A stretch of 64,000 bases of DNA from Cycas panzhihuaensis (lineage: Eukaryota > Cycadophyta): the NCBI GenBank assembly GCA_023213395.1, contig CM041465.1, forward strand, positions 160,029,741-160,093,740. The letters are read 5' to 3'. The notes under the pieces are model-generated. The model was not told the origin of the DNA. It saw only the letters and a program-made list of their open reading frames with translations, and searched no databases. The translations under genes were made by a program, and so were the position numbers. Of the stretch, positions 35,221-47,743 are shown piece by piece; the first letter of the stretch is position 1, and each line of letters begins with the position of its first letter.

Positions 35221-36238
35221 TTCAATTGTTATGGTGAAGGGATAATACCAATGTAGTTTCTTATCCTTAGTAGATAGGAGATTGTGTGGATTGAAAGTAA
35301 TAAGAGGTGGCCCCTATGATGAGGTATCCATCGCATGAATAAGAGTGTCCTTTTATCTTAAGGCCTCTAGAGGGAGGGCTCATTTGTCAGGATAACTCCT
35401 CAAAACATCCATCATGGACATTCTTGTAGACATAGTATGGAGCTCTTCTATGATTTAAAAAACCTTCCCTTTGCCTATAGGTTAAGGGATGGCCCTTTTA
35501 AAGTCGTAGTGCCTTGGCTGAATAGGTATGGTCTTAGGATTGACTAGGATCTCTATGGGAGGATTCTTTAAAGAGGGATATTATTGTGAAGTGGAGGCCT
35601 CTCTAGCCTCCTTTGTCACTTGTGAGTAGGTCATAGGGCATACTTGAGTGGTCCTAAGTAGTTGAATTAGGCCATGAGGATGAAGGCTAAGTCTTAGGGC
35701 TCAAGGGAGTTAACGTATTAACTGAGGCCTTACCCTTGGGTTGATCTAATAGATGAGGAGAAAGGGTACCCTTACATTGAGGTGGTAGGCACCCCCTATC
35801 TCATTGGTTTTGAGGTTGAGATTCTTAATTAGATGCCTTATGATTAGGAAAGGGATCTTAATAGATAGGTTTCTCTAGATTAGGTTTTGAAGTGGTTTGA
35901 GGTGGGCGATCCCTTGGTGGATCAAGATTAGGATGTTAGGTCTAACATCTAAAGTCATTATGAATGTAATTATTATGGATAGTGTACCATTTCTTTTCAA
36001 GAGAGGGTCTTACCCTCTTCCATTATGGAGGCTTAGGGCCTTCATTTATTGAAAATATGGTTCAGGTAGTTTGGTAAACCTACCTATAACCTCATGCATA
36101 GGGGTGAGAGTCACTTTAGGTTTGTGATAATTAGAGTTTGAGATATTTTAAAGTTTATTTAAAAGAATAAATGGAAGAGGTGAAAGGATCTATAGTCCTG
36201 TTAGACATCTTGATAGAGGAATTGGGCACATATTACTA
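35221..36238 (-). other. probable Gypsy-A gag region, too decayed to outline
   Basis: The minus strand carries proline- and basic-rich fragments (for example PPRDRPPQTTSKPNLEKPIY near 35920) separated by stops, as in the C-terminal part of a gag. No zinc knuckle or capsid motif can be supported. Confidence 0.35.
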
Positions 36239-36389
36239 CCCCCTTTTCTCATGTAGGGGAGGTAGTGCCTTATGATATAATGTGTTACAATTGATCTTCT
36301 TGATACTAGCTTGGATCTTAATAGACTCGAGGGCTATGCACTTGGCTATAACTGAATCACACATGGTCGCTCCCATCTTGAGGACCTTG
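36239..36389 (-). pseudogene. frame interrupted by the Gypsy-C array, downstream part
   Basis: The minus strand reads VLKMGATMCDSVIAKCIALE and onwards to a stop at about 36236. At 36389 the Gypsy-C LTR begins. The same frame resumes at 60153 on the far side of the array, so this is one reading frame split by a 23.8-kb insertion. By position and strand it could be the 5'/gag part of Gypsy-A. No domain was recognised. Confidence 0.6.
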
Positions 36390-37445
36390 TGATCCCAAAA
36401 GAGCTTAGTTGGTGAAGAAGTCAATTATCAACCTTTTCTCCTTGAGATCCTGGGAGTTAGTGTAGAAATCTCAATAACATCAAAAACAACAATGAGCCCA
36501 TGAAAGGAAAATTCTACACCAAATAATTTATTCTTGGAATTGATCCAAAAGTATGAGGAATAATACTTTTATTAAAACCATGAAAATCTCCATTTAATGG
36601 TGGAGAAATCAACTAGCAAAAGAATGGTAAAATTACAAGGAATAAATGCTACAATTATACCATAAGGGGGACTCCAACCCTCCAAATGCCTCTCTAAGGA
36701 TGCTTCCCAAGTCAAGTCTCCAAGAACCACCTCTCCAACCTGTATAAGGGCTCAATTTATAGAAAGAAACCTGAATTGCATGTTTAACAAGTGGCAATCA
36801 TGCAAGTATAACCACTAACCACCAGAATGCATGTTGTCCAAGTGGCCTTCATACAATTTTTAAAAAGTTTTAGCTTGTAACAGATCTTAACATACTCCAA
36901 TTTACCTAAAATTTGGTACGCATATAGGAACACATGTCCCCTCATCTTCCTCAAATTTTTATCTCATTTGGTTGTCATTTGTCTGCATTTTTATTCATTT
37001 AATTGTAATATGTATTTGCTATTTTTCTACTATCCAAGTGGCCTTCATGCAATTCTTAAAAGTTGCAGCTTGTAATTGCCCTTAACAGACTCCAATTCAG
37101 CTAAAATTTGGTACACATATAGGAAAGCATGTCTCCTCTACTTCCTCAAAAATTTAGCTCATTTGGATATCATTTGGCTATGTTTCTATTTATATAATTA
37201 TAATATATATTTTCTATTTTTTTCTACTAGCTGTGGGATTAATTTTTATGCAAAGACAAGGCTTGAACTCTAATCAAATGATATTTTCTGAACCCCACCT
37301 TTTGTACACATCTAGTGGGTTGCGTCTTATCCCTTTAAATAATATTTCATAGAATTTTGATACCATTTTTCCATATCTCTTTTAGTTATGCCAATGCCTA
37401 GCATTTTCTGCATCCTGTAAACATATGGTAGATCCTCCTGGATCA
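36390..37445 (-). repeat. Gypsy-C LTR 1 (3'-most)
   Basis: Outermost LTR at the element's 3' side, TGATCCC...CCTGGATCA. On the minus strand it carries a TATAAATT box (36754-36761) and AATAAA signals near 36525 and 36570, placing U3, R and U5 in the expected order. It contains a 196-bp tandem duplication (units at 36835 and 37031). It is flanked on its left by the CCTTG target duplication. Confidence 0.95.
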
Positions 37446-37463
37446 TGGCTCCCCCTTCCTTGG
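37446..37463 (-). other. polypurine tract, Gypsy-C copy 1
   Basis: On the minus strand CCAAGGAAGGGGGAGCCA lies directly before the TGATCC start of the LTR. It is the primer for plus-strand DNA synthesis. Confidence 0.85.
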
Positions 37464-40400
37464 AAAATAGCCAACTCCTGTTTGGATTAGAATTGGAGAT
37501 GGGGGAAGTGTTTTTCTCCTTGTTTCCTACTAAACCACTTGGCCTTACTAGGCAATTTCCCTGCTGCTCCAATCCTGAAAGATTCATGTGTCTTATGTCT
37601 TGTTTTGGTAGATTTTCTCTCCAAGATACAATCTTCCTTGAGAGGCTCCTCACTTTCCAAATATAAATCATCAACTGAAGGTAAAGTGAACTGGTCCTAT
37701 TCCTCATCTAGCATGGAGGGCTCAAAGAGTTTTAAGTATTCAACATTTACTACTGAATATATTTGCATATAAGGTGGAAGATCAAGTTGGAAAGCATTGC
37801 CACCTACTTTTCTCAAAATCTTGAATGGTCCATACCTTATAGGTTTGAGTTTCTTACCTTCTCCTTTTAACCTCTCCTTGCTCAAGTATAACCATACTAA
37901 ATCTCCTTCTTGGAAAGTACACTCTTGCCTATGCTTGTCATGTCTTTGCTTGTACTTTTGTTGAGTCCTTAGAAGTTGATCATGTACTTCTCTGTGGACT
38001 CTCTGGATCTTCTCCAAGTATCTTAAAGCCTTGTCATGCTCCTCCTTCTCTTTGACGGATCCTTCCTTAGCTTGCATGGAAAACTCTAAGTCAAATGGAC
38101 TTTGAGGTAAGTATCCCAAACAAACTTCAAAAGGTGCTTTAGAGTGTGATGCATGCATTGCTCTATTAAAAGCAAATTGTAGAAAAGCCAATGATTCATC
38201 CCAAGTCTTTGGATGCTTGGAATTGTATCCTCAATAGATGTACCAAAGTTACTGCTCACTACTGCTTGTCCATCCGCTTGAGGATGGAAACTTGTACTCC
38301 TCTTCAATTTGGTATCCATCATCTCCCATAGTGACTTCCAAAATGATGAAAGGAATCGAGTGTCCCGATCTGAAATGATGGAAGAAGGCAAGCCAAAATT
38401 CTTCCATACATGCTCGAAGAATAACTCACCGCCTCCACGTACTGTGCTTGTCTTCTTACAAGGTATTAGACATATCAGTTTACTACACCTATCGACAACA
38501 ACAACAAGATAACCATGTCCCCTCCTAGTCATGGGAAGTCCCCTAAAAATCAATGGAGATACTTTCCCAAGGCCTAGTGGGAATAGGCGTTGGTGTATAC
38601 AATCCTAATTTTCTAGAAGAAGGCTTAGAAGTATTACACATTACACATCCTTTTACATATTTTTTTACATCATTTTGCATTTTTGGCGATACAACATATC
38701 TTCTCAAGTTTGCTAAAGTCTTCTCTATACCAAAGTGACCAAATTACTTTAGAAGTATGGGCTTCTAAGCCACTTGATCTTGTCTCCTTTTGATGGAACA
38801 TAGAGCTGCTCCCCTTTGAAAAGTAGACCATCCTTCCAAGCAAGCTAGGAAGGTCTTCCTTTCGCTAGGTTCTCTAATTCTTCCTTCAAAGCTTCATCTT
38901 CATTGTACAAGTCTTTGTACTCTTCATGATGCATTGGTTCCACACCGCAAACTCATAAGAGAACTACAAACAAAAGTAGAAGAAGAAGTGGAACAAGGTG
39001 GTCTAGATAACATATCACAATTTTGTTATTAGATCCCTTTTATACTTAATTACAATATTGAATTGTTGTAAATAACTCATCCACTTCATGTGTCTTGCTT
39101 CGTAATTTACTTTGAGTTTGTAAAAATTGAAGAGGCTTATGATCGGTATGAACTACAACCTCTTTTCCGAGCAAGTATGACCTCCAATGCTTGCATGCTT
39201 GATGAAGTGCGAACATTTCTCGATCATATGTTGGGTAGTTCTTCACTTGAGGGGTGAAGACTTCCGAATAGTACGCAATAGGCTTCCCATCTTGAATAAG
39301 GACAACTCCCATCGCATTTCCACTTGCATCAGCTTCTACTTCAAAAGGCCTTTGCAAATTTGGCATTGCCAAAACCGGTGCTTCACAAATTTTCTTCTTT
39401 AAAAGAAGAAAGGCTTCTTCCTCCTTGGAACCCCAAGTAAACTTTCTACTAGATTTTGTCAATCCATGTAGAGGTCTTTGCAACTTTGAGAAATGAATAA
39501 TGAACTTTCTCAAGTATTGACAAGCTCCTAAAAAACTTCTCACCTCTATGATGTTTGTTGGCCTAAGCCATTTGAGGATGGCTTGAGTCTTGAGTGGATC
39601 AATGCTCAACTTTCCTCCTCCAACCACAAAGCCTAAGAAGATCAAGTTCTCCTTGCCAAATTCACACTTCTTCACATTAAGCTTCAAATGATGCTTAGCC
39701 ATAGGCTTTAAAATTTCTTCTATATGCTGCAAATGTTCCTCCCATGTGTTGCTAAAAATCAAAATGTCATCAAGATAAACAACAACAAAATTATCCAAGT
39801 AAGGCCTTAATATTTCATTCATTAGCCTCATGAATGTTGCAGGAGCATTACACAATCCGAAAGGCATAACCATCCATTCAAAGAGTCCTTGCTTTGTTTT
39901 GAAGGCCGTCTTCCATGTGTCCTCCTCCTTGACCCTAACTTGGTGATAACCACTTTTTAAATCCAATTTAGTGAAATAATAAGCATCTTTGAATTTGATC
40001 AAGCAAATCATCTATCTGAGGCAAAGGGTAGCGATTTTTAATTGTAATTTTATTCAAAGCACGAAAATCTATACACATTCTTCATCCTCCATCCTTCTTA
40101 GGCACCAAGACAATTGGTGACCCAAGGTGAACATGAAGGTCTTATGACCCCTTGATCAAGCAACTCCTCAACTTGCCTCTTTATCTCATTATTTTCTACA
40201 ATGGAGTGCCTATACAAAGCAACATTAGGTAATGGTACATCTCCTACAAGAGTGATTTTATGCTCTATCTTTCTCTTTGGTGGAAGCCCATCAACATGTT
40301 GAAATAGAATATCATACATTGTCTTTAACTCCTCAATTTGTTGCATTTGTTTAGGTGATATAAGAAGAGTGTGAGTAGAAGGACCTTCTTCATCTCTTGG

Positions 40401-40985
40401 CTCTTCTTTTCTTCTTACCATTAAGATGACAAATTTACCACATGCATTGATCATCCTTTTTGCTTGAGTAGCTAAAATTAATGCTATTTTATCCAAGTGC
40501 TTCTTTGTGGCCTTTATGATGAAGCCCTTGTTATCCTTCATCAATCGATACTTTCTCTCCCTTCGATAGAAGAGTGCATCTCGATCCCACAAGTAGGGAC
40601 TTCCAAGCACAACATGGCATACATCCAGTGGCACCACATCACATATTACCTCATCAACAAAATCATTAGTGATGGAAAATTTAAGTGTACATTGCTTTGA
40701 TATTTGCATTTCCACATCTTTATGGATCCAACCAAGAGGATATGGATGAGGGTGAGGAGTAGTTACCAAACCAATGCTCTTTACCAAACTTTTTGAGATC
40801 AAATTCTTTTCGCTTCCCGGATCTATAATGGCACCAATCATACTATTTCCTACTTGAAGCTTCAAGTGAAATAGTTCCTCCCTTGTAGCATCATCTTCAT
40901 AATTTGTAAGTAGAGTGACCTTCTCTTCTTCTTCTTCACTTTGAATCTCCACCTCGTAAAGTAGTGCTTTCCCTTTTCCTTCTTT
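37464..40985 (-). pseudogene. Gypsy-C copy 1 pol (protease, RT, RNase H, integrase)
   Basis: The protease frame 40098-40952 contains IIDPGSEKNLIS, where D-P-G stands in the place of D-S/T-G. Loss of two bases near 40123 breaks it just before RT. RT and RNase H follow in a long 321-codon frame (39046-40011) with YLDD at 39766-39777, EADASGNAMGVVL and HTDHKPLQF. The integrase is split: 38086-38553 carries SDRDTRF, but the expected catalytic-Glu block DGQTEVVN reads DGQAVV, and 37697-38191 carries the C-terminal part. A two-base loss at about 38230 is shared with copies 2 and 3. Chromovirus-like overall, possibly Galadriel-related. Inactive. Confidence 0.88.
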
Positions 40986-41015
40986 CTTAATTCCATATCC
41001 TTGATATGCTTGACT

Positions 41016-42023
41016 TTAGTTGGATGCAACTTCCAACACTTTCTTTGTAATATGACCACTAATATCACAATGCTCACAATAGTTAGAACTTTTAATAAAA
41101 TTAGTTCTTTTCTTCTTTCCTTCTTGCCTTTTTGATGAGTGCCATTTAGGATTCTTTTCATACTTATTAGAAGTAAAAGTAGAATCTTTAGACATGAATG
41201 TAGATTTCTTGCTTTTACTTTCTATTGCCATAGCCATCCTACTTGCTTCTCCAATGGATTGAACCTTAAAATCCTTAGTTCCTTCCTTATGTATTCATGT
41301 AATCCTCCAATGAATTTCATAAGAGTGACATGTTCATCCATATTAATACCAAGTAGCATGCCATGCCTAAAAATAAAGAAGTATAGTCTTGGACACTTAC
41401 ACCTCTCCCTTGGCGTAAATATTGCCAAGTGACCCATTGGTCTTCCTCATGACCTATGGGGTAGAATTGCTTCTTTATTATTTTCTTAAAATCCCTCCAT
41501 GAAAAGAAGATACATCATGAGTCTTTAAATATGCATTCCACCATGTCAATGCATGTTTACACAACTTGAGCCTAGCAAATGAAAGCTTTTGAGCATTACT
41601 ATAAGCATAGATTGTGAAGTAGGTTTCAAGTTGATCCAACCAATGGTCCAACTTTTCAGCATTTACCTCTCCATCATAAGTTGGAATATCCAACTTTGCC
41701 TCCACCTTGAAGGGTTGATGAGATGAAGTACCCTTGCTTTCTTCAAAAGAGTGCTTTAAGGTCTCCTCCTCTTCCTCTTCATGGTCATGGTCATATGCGG
41801 ATCCTCCTTCAAATTCCTTCTCTTTGCCTTTTCCTTTGACTAGAGGTAGAAGGTGGGTCATCATTTGCATCAAGGATTCGACATTCTTCTCAAGCCTTTC
41901 AAATCTAATTTCTCCATCTTCTTTTTCAGCCATGGTGCTTGGATTCTTTCTTTATCTCCTTGGTGATTGCAACACAAGAAAGTCTTCACCTTTCTCTTTG
42001 TATCCTTTCCTTGTTTGTACCAT
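41016..42023 (-). pseudogene. Gypsy-C copy 1 gag
   Basis: The reading frame can start at the ATG at 42023 (MVQTRKGYKEKGEDF), 26 nt after the PBS, but a stop follows in the leader, leaving MAEKEDGEIRF at 41933. The capsid block LDIPTYDGEVNAEKLDHWLD and onwards is intact to 41504. There a one-base loss, shared with copy 2, shifts the frame; a second shared one-base loss lies near 41268. The zinc knuckle CEHCDISGH is present, but an extra base next to the final Cys (about 41044) breaks it. Confidence 0.88.
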
Positions 42024-42048
42024 TCAAGTCCCTACAACAAAGATCAGA

Positions 42049-42061
42049 GGCTCTGATACCA
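42049..42061 (-). other. primer-binding site, Gypsy-C copy 1
   Basis: On the minus strand TGGTATCAGAGCC, complementary to initiator tRNA-Met, follows LTR 2 after a five-base spacer (TATTT). Confidence 0.93.
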
Positions 42062-42066
42062 AAATA

Positions 42067-43121
42067 TTATCCCAAAACAGCTTAGTTGGTGAAGAAGTCA
42101 ATTATCAACCTTTTCTCCTTGAGATCTTGGGAGTTAGTGTAGAAATCTCAATAACATCAAAACAACAATGAGCCCATGGAAGGAAAATTCTACACCAAAT
42201 AATTTATTCTTGGAATTGATCCAAAAGTATGAGGAATAATACTTTTATTAAAACCATGAAAATCTCCATTTAATGGTGGAGAAATCAACTAGCAAAAGAA
42301 TGGTAAAATTACAAGGAATAAATGTTACAATTATACCATAAGGGGGACTCCAACCCTCCAAATGCCTCTCCAAGGATGCTTCCCAAGTCAAGTCTCCAAG
42401 AACCACCTCTCCAACCTATATAAGGGCTCAATTTATAGAAAGAAACCTGAATTTCATGTTTAACAAGTGGCAATCATGCAAGTATAACCACTAACCACCA
42501 GAATGCATGTTGTCCAAGTGGCCTTCATACAATTCTTAAAATGTTTCAGCTTGTAATAGATCGTAACGTACTCCAATTTATCTCAAATTTAGTACACATA
42601 TAGGAACGCATGTCCCCTCATCATCCTCAAATTTTTAGCTCATTTGGATGTCATTTGTCTACATTTTTATTCATTTAATTATAATATGTATTTGCTATTT
42701 TTCTGCTATCCAAGTGGCCTTCATGTAATTCTTAAAAGTTATGGCTTGCAACTAACCTTAACAGACGCCAATTTAGCTCAAATTTGGTACACTTATAAGA
42801 AAGAATATTTCCTCTGCTACCTCAAAAATTTAGCTCATTCAGATGTCATTTGGCTATATTTCTATTCATATAATTATAATATATATTTTCTATTTTTTTC
42901 TACTAGCTGTGGGATTAATTTTTATGCAAAGACAAGGCTTGAACTCTAATCAAATGATATTTTCTGAACCCCACCTTTTGTACACATCTAGTGGGATGTG
43001 TCTTATCCCTTTAAACAAAATTTCATAGAATTTTGATACTATTTTGCCATATCTCTTTTAGTTATGCCAATGCCTAGCATTTTCTACATCCTATAAACAT
43101 ATGGTAGATCCTCCTGGATCA
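42067..43121 (-). repeat. Gypsy-C LTR 2 (shared by copies 1 and 2)
   Basis: Inner LTR serving as 5' LTR of copy 1 and 3' LTR of copy 2. Its plus-strand left end reads TTATCC instead of TGATCC, so the terminal dinucleotide has mutated. The 196-bp subrepeats start at 42511 and 42707. It carries the AAAATGTTTCAGC variant typical of the three inner LTRs. Confidence 0.95.
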
Positions 43122-43139
43122 TGGCTCCCCCTTCCTTGG
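43122..43139 (-). other. polypurine tract, Gypsy-C copy 2
   Basis: Same 18-base purine-rich sequence as copy 1, directly before the LTR start on the minus strand. Confidence 0.85.
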
Positions 43140-46100
43140 AAAATAGCCAACTCCTGTTTGGCTTAGAATTGGAGATGGGGGAAGTGTTGTTCTCCTTGTT
43201 GCCTACTAAACCACTTGGCCTTACTAGGCAATTGCCCTGCTACTCCAATCCTGAAAGATTCATGTGTCTTATGTCTTGTTTTGGTAGATTTTCTCTCCAA
43301 GATACAATCTTCCTTGAGAGGCTCCTCACTTTCCAAATACAAATCATCAACTGAAGGTAAAGTGAACTGGTCCTGTTCCTCATCTAGCACGGAGGGCTCA
43401 AAGAGTTTTAAGTATTCAGCATTTACTACTGAATATATTTGCATATAAGGTGGAAGATCAAGTTGGAAAGCATTGCCACCTACTTTTCTCAAAATCTTGA
43501 ATGGTCCATACCTTATAGGTTTGAGTTCCTTACCTTCTCCTTTTAACCTCTCCTTGCTCAAGTATAACCATACTAAATCTCCTTCTTGGAAAGTACACTC
43601 TTGCCTATGCTTGTCATGTCTTTCCTTGTACTTTTGTTGAGTCCTTAGAAGTCGATCATGTACTTCTTTGTGGACTCTCTGGATCTTCTCAAGTATCTTA
43701 AAGCCTTGTCATGCTCCTCCTTCTCTTTGACGGGTCCTTCCTTAGCTTGCATGGAAAACTCTAAGTCAAATGGACTTTGAGGTAAGTATCCCAAACAAAC
43801 TTCAAAAGGTGCTTTAGAGTGTGATGCATGCATTGCTCTATTAAAAGCAAATTGTAGAAAAGCCAATGATTCATCCCAAGTCTTTGGATGCTTGGAATTG
43901 TATCCTCAATAGATGTACCAAAGTTACATTCACTACTTGGTTTGTCCATCTGTTTGAGGATGGAAACTTGTACTCCTCTTCAATTTGGTATCCATCATCT
44001 CCCATAGTGACTTCCAAAATGATGAAAGGAATCGAGTGTCCCGATCTGAAATGATGGAAGAAGGCAAGCCAAAATTCTTCCATACATGCTCGAAGAATAA
44101 CTTACCGCCTCTGCACTGTGATTGTCTTCTTACAAGGTATTAGACATATCATTTTACTAAACCTATATACAACAACAAAAAGATAATCATGTCCCTTCCT
44201 AGTCATGGGAAGTCCCCCTAAAAAATCAATGGAGATACTTTCCCAAGGCCTAATGGGAATAGGTAGTGGTGTATACAATCCTAATTTTCTAGAAGAAGGC
44301 TTAGAAGTATTACATATTACACATCCTTTTACATATTTTTACATCATTTTGCATTTTGGCCATACAACATATCTTCTCAAGTTTTCTAAAGTCTTCTCTA
44401 TACCAAAGTGACCAGCTACTTTAGAAGTATGGGCTTCACTAAGCCACTTGATCTTGTCTCCTTTTGATGGAACATAGAGCTGCTCCCCTTTGAAAAGTAG
44501 ACCATCCTTCCAAGCAAGTTGGGAAGGTCTTCCTTTCGCTAGGTTCTCTAATTCTTCCTTCAAAGCTTCATCTTCATTGTACAAGTCTTTGTACTCTTCA
44601 TGATGCATTGGTTCCACCTACAAACTCATAAGAGAACTACAAACAAAAGTAGAAGAAGAAGTAGAACAAGGTGGTCTAGATAACATATCGACAATTTTGT
44701 TATTATATCCCTTTTTATACTTAATTACAATATTGAATTGTTGTAAATAACTCATCCACTTCATGTGTCTTGCTTACTGTAATTTACTTTGAGTTTGTAA
44801 AAATTGAAGAGGCTTATGATCGGTATGAACTACAACCTCTTTTCCGAGCAAGTATGACCTCCAATGCTTGCATGCTTGATGAAGTGCGAACATTTCTCGA
44901 TCATATGTTCGGTAGTTCTTCACTTGAGGGGTGAAGACTTCCGAATGGTACGCAATAGGCTTCCCATCTTGAATAAGGACAAATCCCATCGCATTTCCAC
45001 TTGCATCAGCTTCTACTTCAAAAGGCCTTTGCAAATTTGGCATTGCCAAAACCAACGCTTCACAAATTTTCTTCTTTAAAAGAAGAAAGGCTTCTTCCTC
45101 CTTGGAACCCCAAGTAAACTTTCTACTAGATTTTGTCAATCCATGTAGAGGTGCTGCAACCTGTGAGAAATGAATAATGAACTTTCTCAAGTATTGACAA
45201 GCTCCTAAAAAACTTCTCACCTCTGTGATGTTTGTTGGCCTAGGCCATTTGAGGATGGCTTGAGTCTTGAGTGGATCAATGCTCAACTTTCCTCCTCCAA
45301 CCACAAAGCCTAAGAAGATCAAGTTCTCCTTGCCAAATTCACACTTCTTCACATTAAGCTTCAAATGATGCTTATCCATAGTCTTTAAAACTTCTTCTAT
45401 GTGCTGCAAATGTTCCTCCCATGTGTTGCTGAAAATCAAAATGTCATCAAGATAGACAACAACAAAATTATCCAAGTAAGGCCTTAATATTTCATTCATT
45501 AGCCTCATGAATGTTGCAGGAGCATTACACAACCGAAAGGCATAACCATCCATTCAAAGAGTCCTTGCTTTATTTTGAAGGCCGTCTTCCATGTGTCCTC
45601 CTCCTTGACCCTAACTTGGTGATAACCACTTTTCAAATCCAATTTAGTGAAATAACAAGCATGCTGAATTTGATCAAGCAAATCATCTATACGAGGCAAA
45701 GGGTAGCGATTTTTAATTGTAATTTTATTCAAAGCACGAAAATCTATACACATTCTCCATCCTCCATCCTTCTTAGGAACCAAGACAATTGGTGACCCAC
45801 AAGGTGAACATGAAGGTCTTATGACCCCTTGATCAAGCAACTCCTCAACTTGCCTCTTTATCTCATTATTTTCTACAATGGAGTGCCTATACAAAGCAAC
45901 ATTAGGTAATGGTGCATCTCCTACAAGAGTGATTTCATGCTCTATCTTTCTCTTTGGTGGAAGCCCATCAACATGTTGAAATAGAATATCATACCTTGTC
46001 TTTAACTCCTCAATTTGTTGCATTTGTTTAGGTGATATAAGAAGAGTGTGAGTAGAAGGACCTTCTTCATCTCTTGGCTCTTCTTTTCTCCTTACCATTA

Positions 46101-46700
46101 AGATGACAAATTTACCACATGCATTGATCATCCTTTTTGCTTGAGTAGCTGAAATTAATGCTATTTTATCCAAGTGCTTCTTTGTGGCCTTTATGATGAA
46201 GCCCTTGTTATCCTTCATCAAACGATACTTTCTCTCCCTTCAATAGAAGAGTGCATCTCGATCCCACAAGTAGGGACTTCCAAGCACAACATGGCATACA
46301 TCCAAGGGCACCACATCACATATTACCTCATCAACAAAATCATTAGTGATGGAAAATTTAAGTGTACATTGCTTTGATATTTGCATTTCCACATCTTTAT
46401 GGATCCAACCAAGAGGATATGGATGAGGGTGAGGAGTAGTTACCAAACCAATGCTCTTTACCAAACTTTCTGAGATCAAATTCTTTTCGCTTCCCGGATC
46501 TATAATGGCACCAATCATACTATTTCCTACTTGAAGCTTCAAGTGAAATAGTTCCTCCCTTGTAGCATCATCTTCATAATTTGTAAGTAGAGTGACCTTC
46601 TCTTCTTCTCCTTCACTTTGAATCTCCACCTCGTAAAGTAGTGCTTTCCTTTTTCCTTCTTTCTTAATTCCATATCCTTGATATGCTTTGACTTTAGTTC
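43140..46700 (-). pseudogene. Gypsy-C copy 2 pol
   Basis: The protease (46240-46700) shows IIDPGSEKNLISES and is ended by a CGA-to-TGA change in the FYRRERKYR block at about 46241. RT begins in 45505-46221 ([20 protein letters not shown]) and a one-base loss near 45532 shifts the frame at MPFGLCNAP. The remainder of RT (YLDD) and RNase H occupy 44774-45553 and end at a CAA-to-TAA stop after TQSKLQ. Integrase is in pieces: HHCC start 44339-44617 (HTSKVAGHFGIEKTL), core near 43871-44150 and C-terminal domain 43163-43561. The latter runs to the natural end FSRQQGEQHFPHLQF, close to the polypurine tract. Confidence 0.88.
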
Positions 46701-47700
46701 GGATGCAACTTCCAACACTTTCTGTAATATGACCACTAATATCACAATGCTCACAATAGTTAGAACTTTTAACAAAATTAGTTCTTTTCTTCTTTCCTTC
46801 TTGCCTTTTGATGAGTGCCATTTAGGATTCTTTTCATACTTATTAGAAGTAAAAGTAGAATCTTTAGACATGAATGTAGATTTCTTGCTTTTACTTTCTA
46901 TTGCCATAGCCATCCTACTTGCTTCTCCAATGGATTGAACCTTAAAATCCTTAGTTCCTTCCTTATGTATTCATGTAATCCTCCAATGAATTTCATAAGA
47001 GTGACATGTTCATCCATATTAATACCAAGTAGCATGCCATGCCTAAAAAATAAAGAAGTATAGTCTTGGACACTTACACCTCTCCCTTGGCGTAAATATT
47101 ACCAAGTGACCCATTGGTCTTCCTCATGACCTATGGGGTAGAATTGCTTCTTTATTATTTTCTTAAAATCCCTCCATGAAAAGAAGATACATCATGAGTC
47201 TTTAAATATGCATTCCACCATGTCAATGCATGTTTACACAACTTGAGCCTAGCAAATGAAAGCTTTTGAGCATTACTATAAGCATAGATTGTGAAGTAGG
47301 TTTCAAGTTGATCCAACCAATGGTCCAACTTTTCAGCATTTACCTCTCCATCATAAGTTGGAATATCCAACTTTGCCTCCACCTTGAAGGGTTGATGAGA
47401 TGAAGTACCCTTGCTTTCTTCAAAAGAGTGCTTTAAGGTCTCCTCCTCTTCCTCTTCATGGTCGTGGTTATATGTGGATCCTCCTTCAAATTCCTTCTCT
47501 TTGCCTTTTCCTTTGACTAGAGGTAGAAGGTGGGTCATCATTTGCATCAAGGATTCGACATTCTTCTCAAGCCTTTCAAATCTAATTTCTCCATCTTCTT
47601 TTTCAGCCATGGTGCTTGGATTCTTTCTTTATCTCCTTGGTGATTGCAACACAAGAAAGTCTTCACCTTTCTCTTTGTATCCTTTCCTTGTTTGTACCAT
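46700..47700 (-). pseudogene. Gypsy-C copy 2 gag
   Basis: ATG at 47700, leader stop, and MAEKEDGEIRF at 47610 as in copy 1. The capsid frame 47155-47610 ends at the one-base loss shared with copy 1. A homopolymer loss near 46808 shifts the frame before the zinc knuckle, and one base is lost at the knuckle's last Cys (about 46722). The near-identical lesion set of copies 1 and 2 shows recent common descent of their gag halves. Confidence 0.87.
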
Positions 47701-47725
47701 TCAAGTCCCTACAACAAAGATCAGA

Positions 47726-47738
47726 GGCTCTGATACCA
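47726..47738 (-). other. primer-binding site, Gypsy-C copy 2
   Basis: TGGTATCAGAGCC on the minus strand, five bases inside LTR 3; pairs with initiator tRNA-Met. Confidence 0.93.
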
Positions 47739-47743
47739 AAATA

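Noticed and set aside
39187-39402. Plus-strand 71-codon frames repeated opposite RNase H in each Gypsy-C copy
   Set aside because: Antisense to a well-supported RNase H frame, with no independent evidence of coding.
41734-42171. Plus-strand frames of 111-145 codons (MLSSKECFKVSSSSSSW type) repeated in all four Gypsy-C copies
   Set aside because: They are the antisense shadow of the acidic gag region (the Ser run mirrors the Glu run). They recur only because the copies recur and have no domain.
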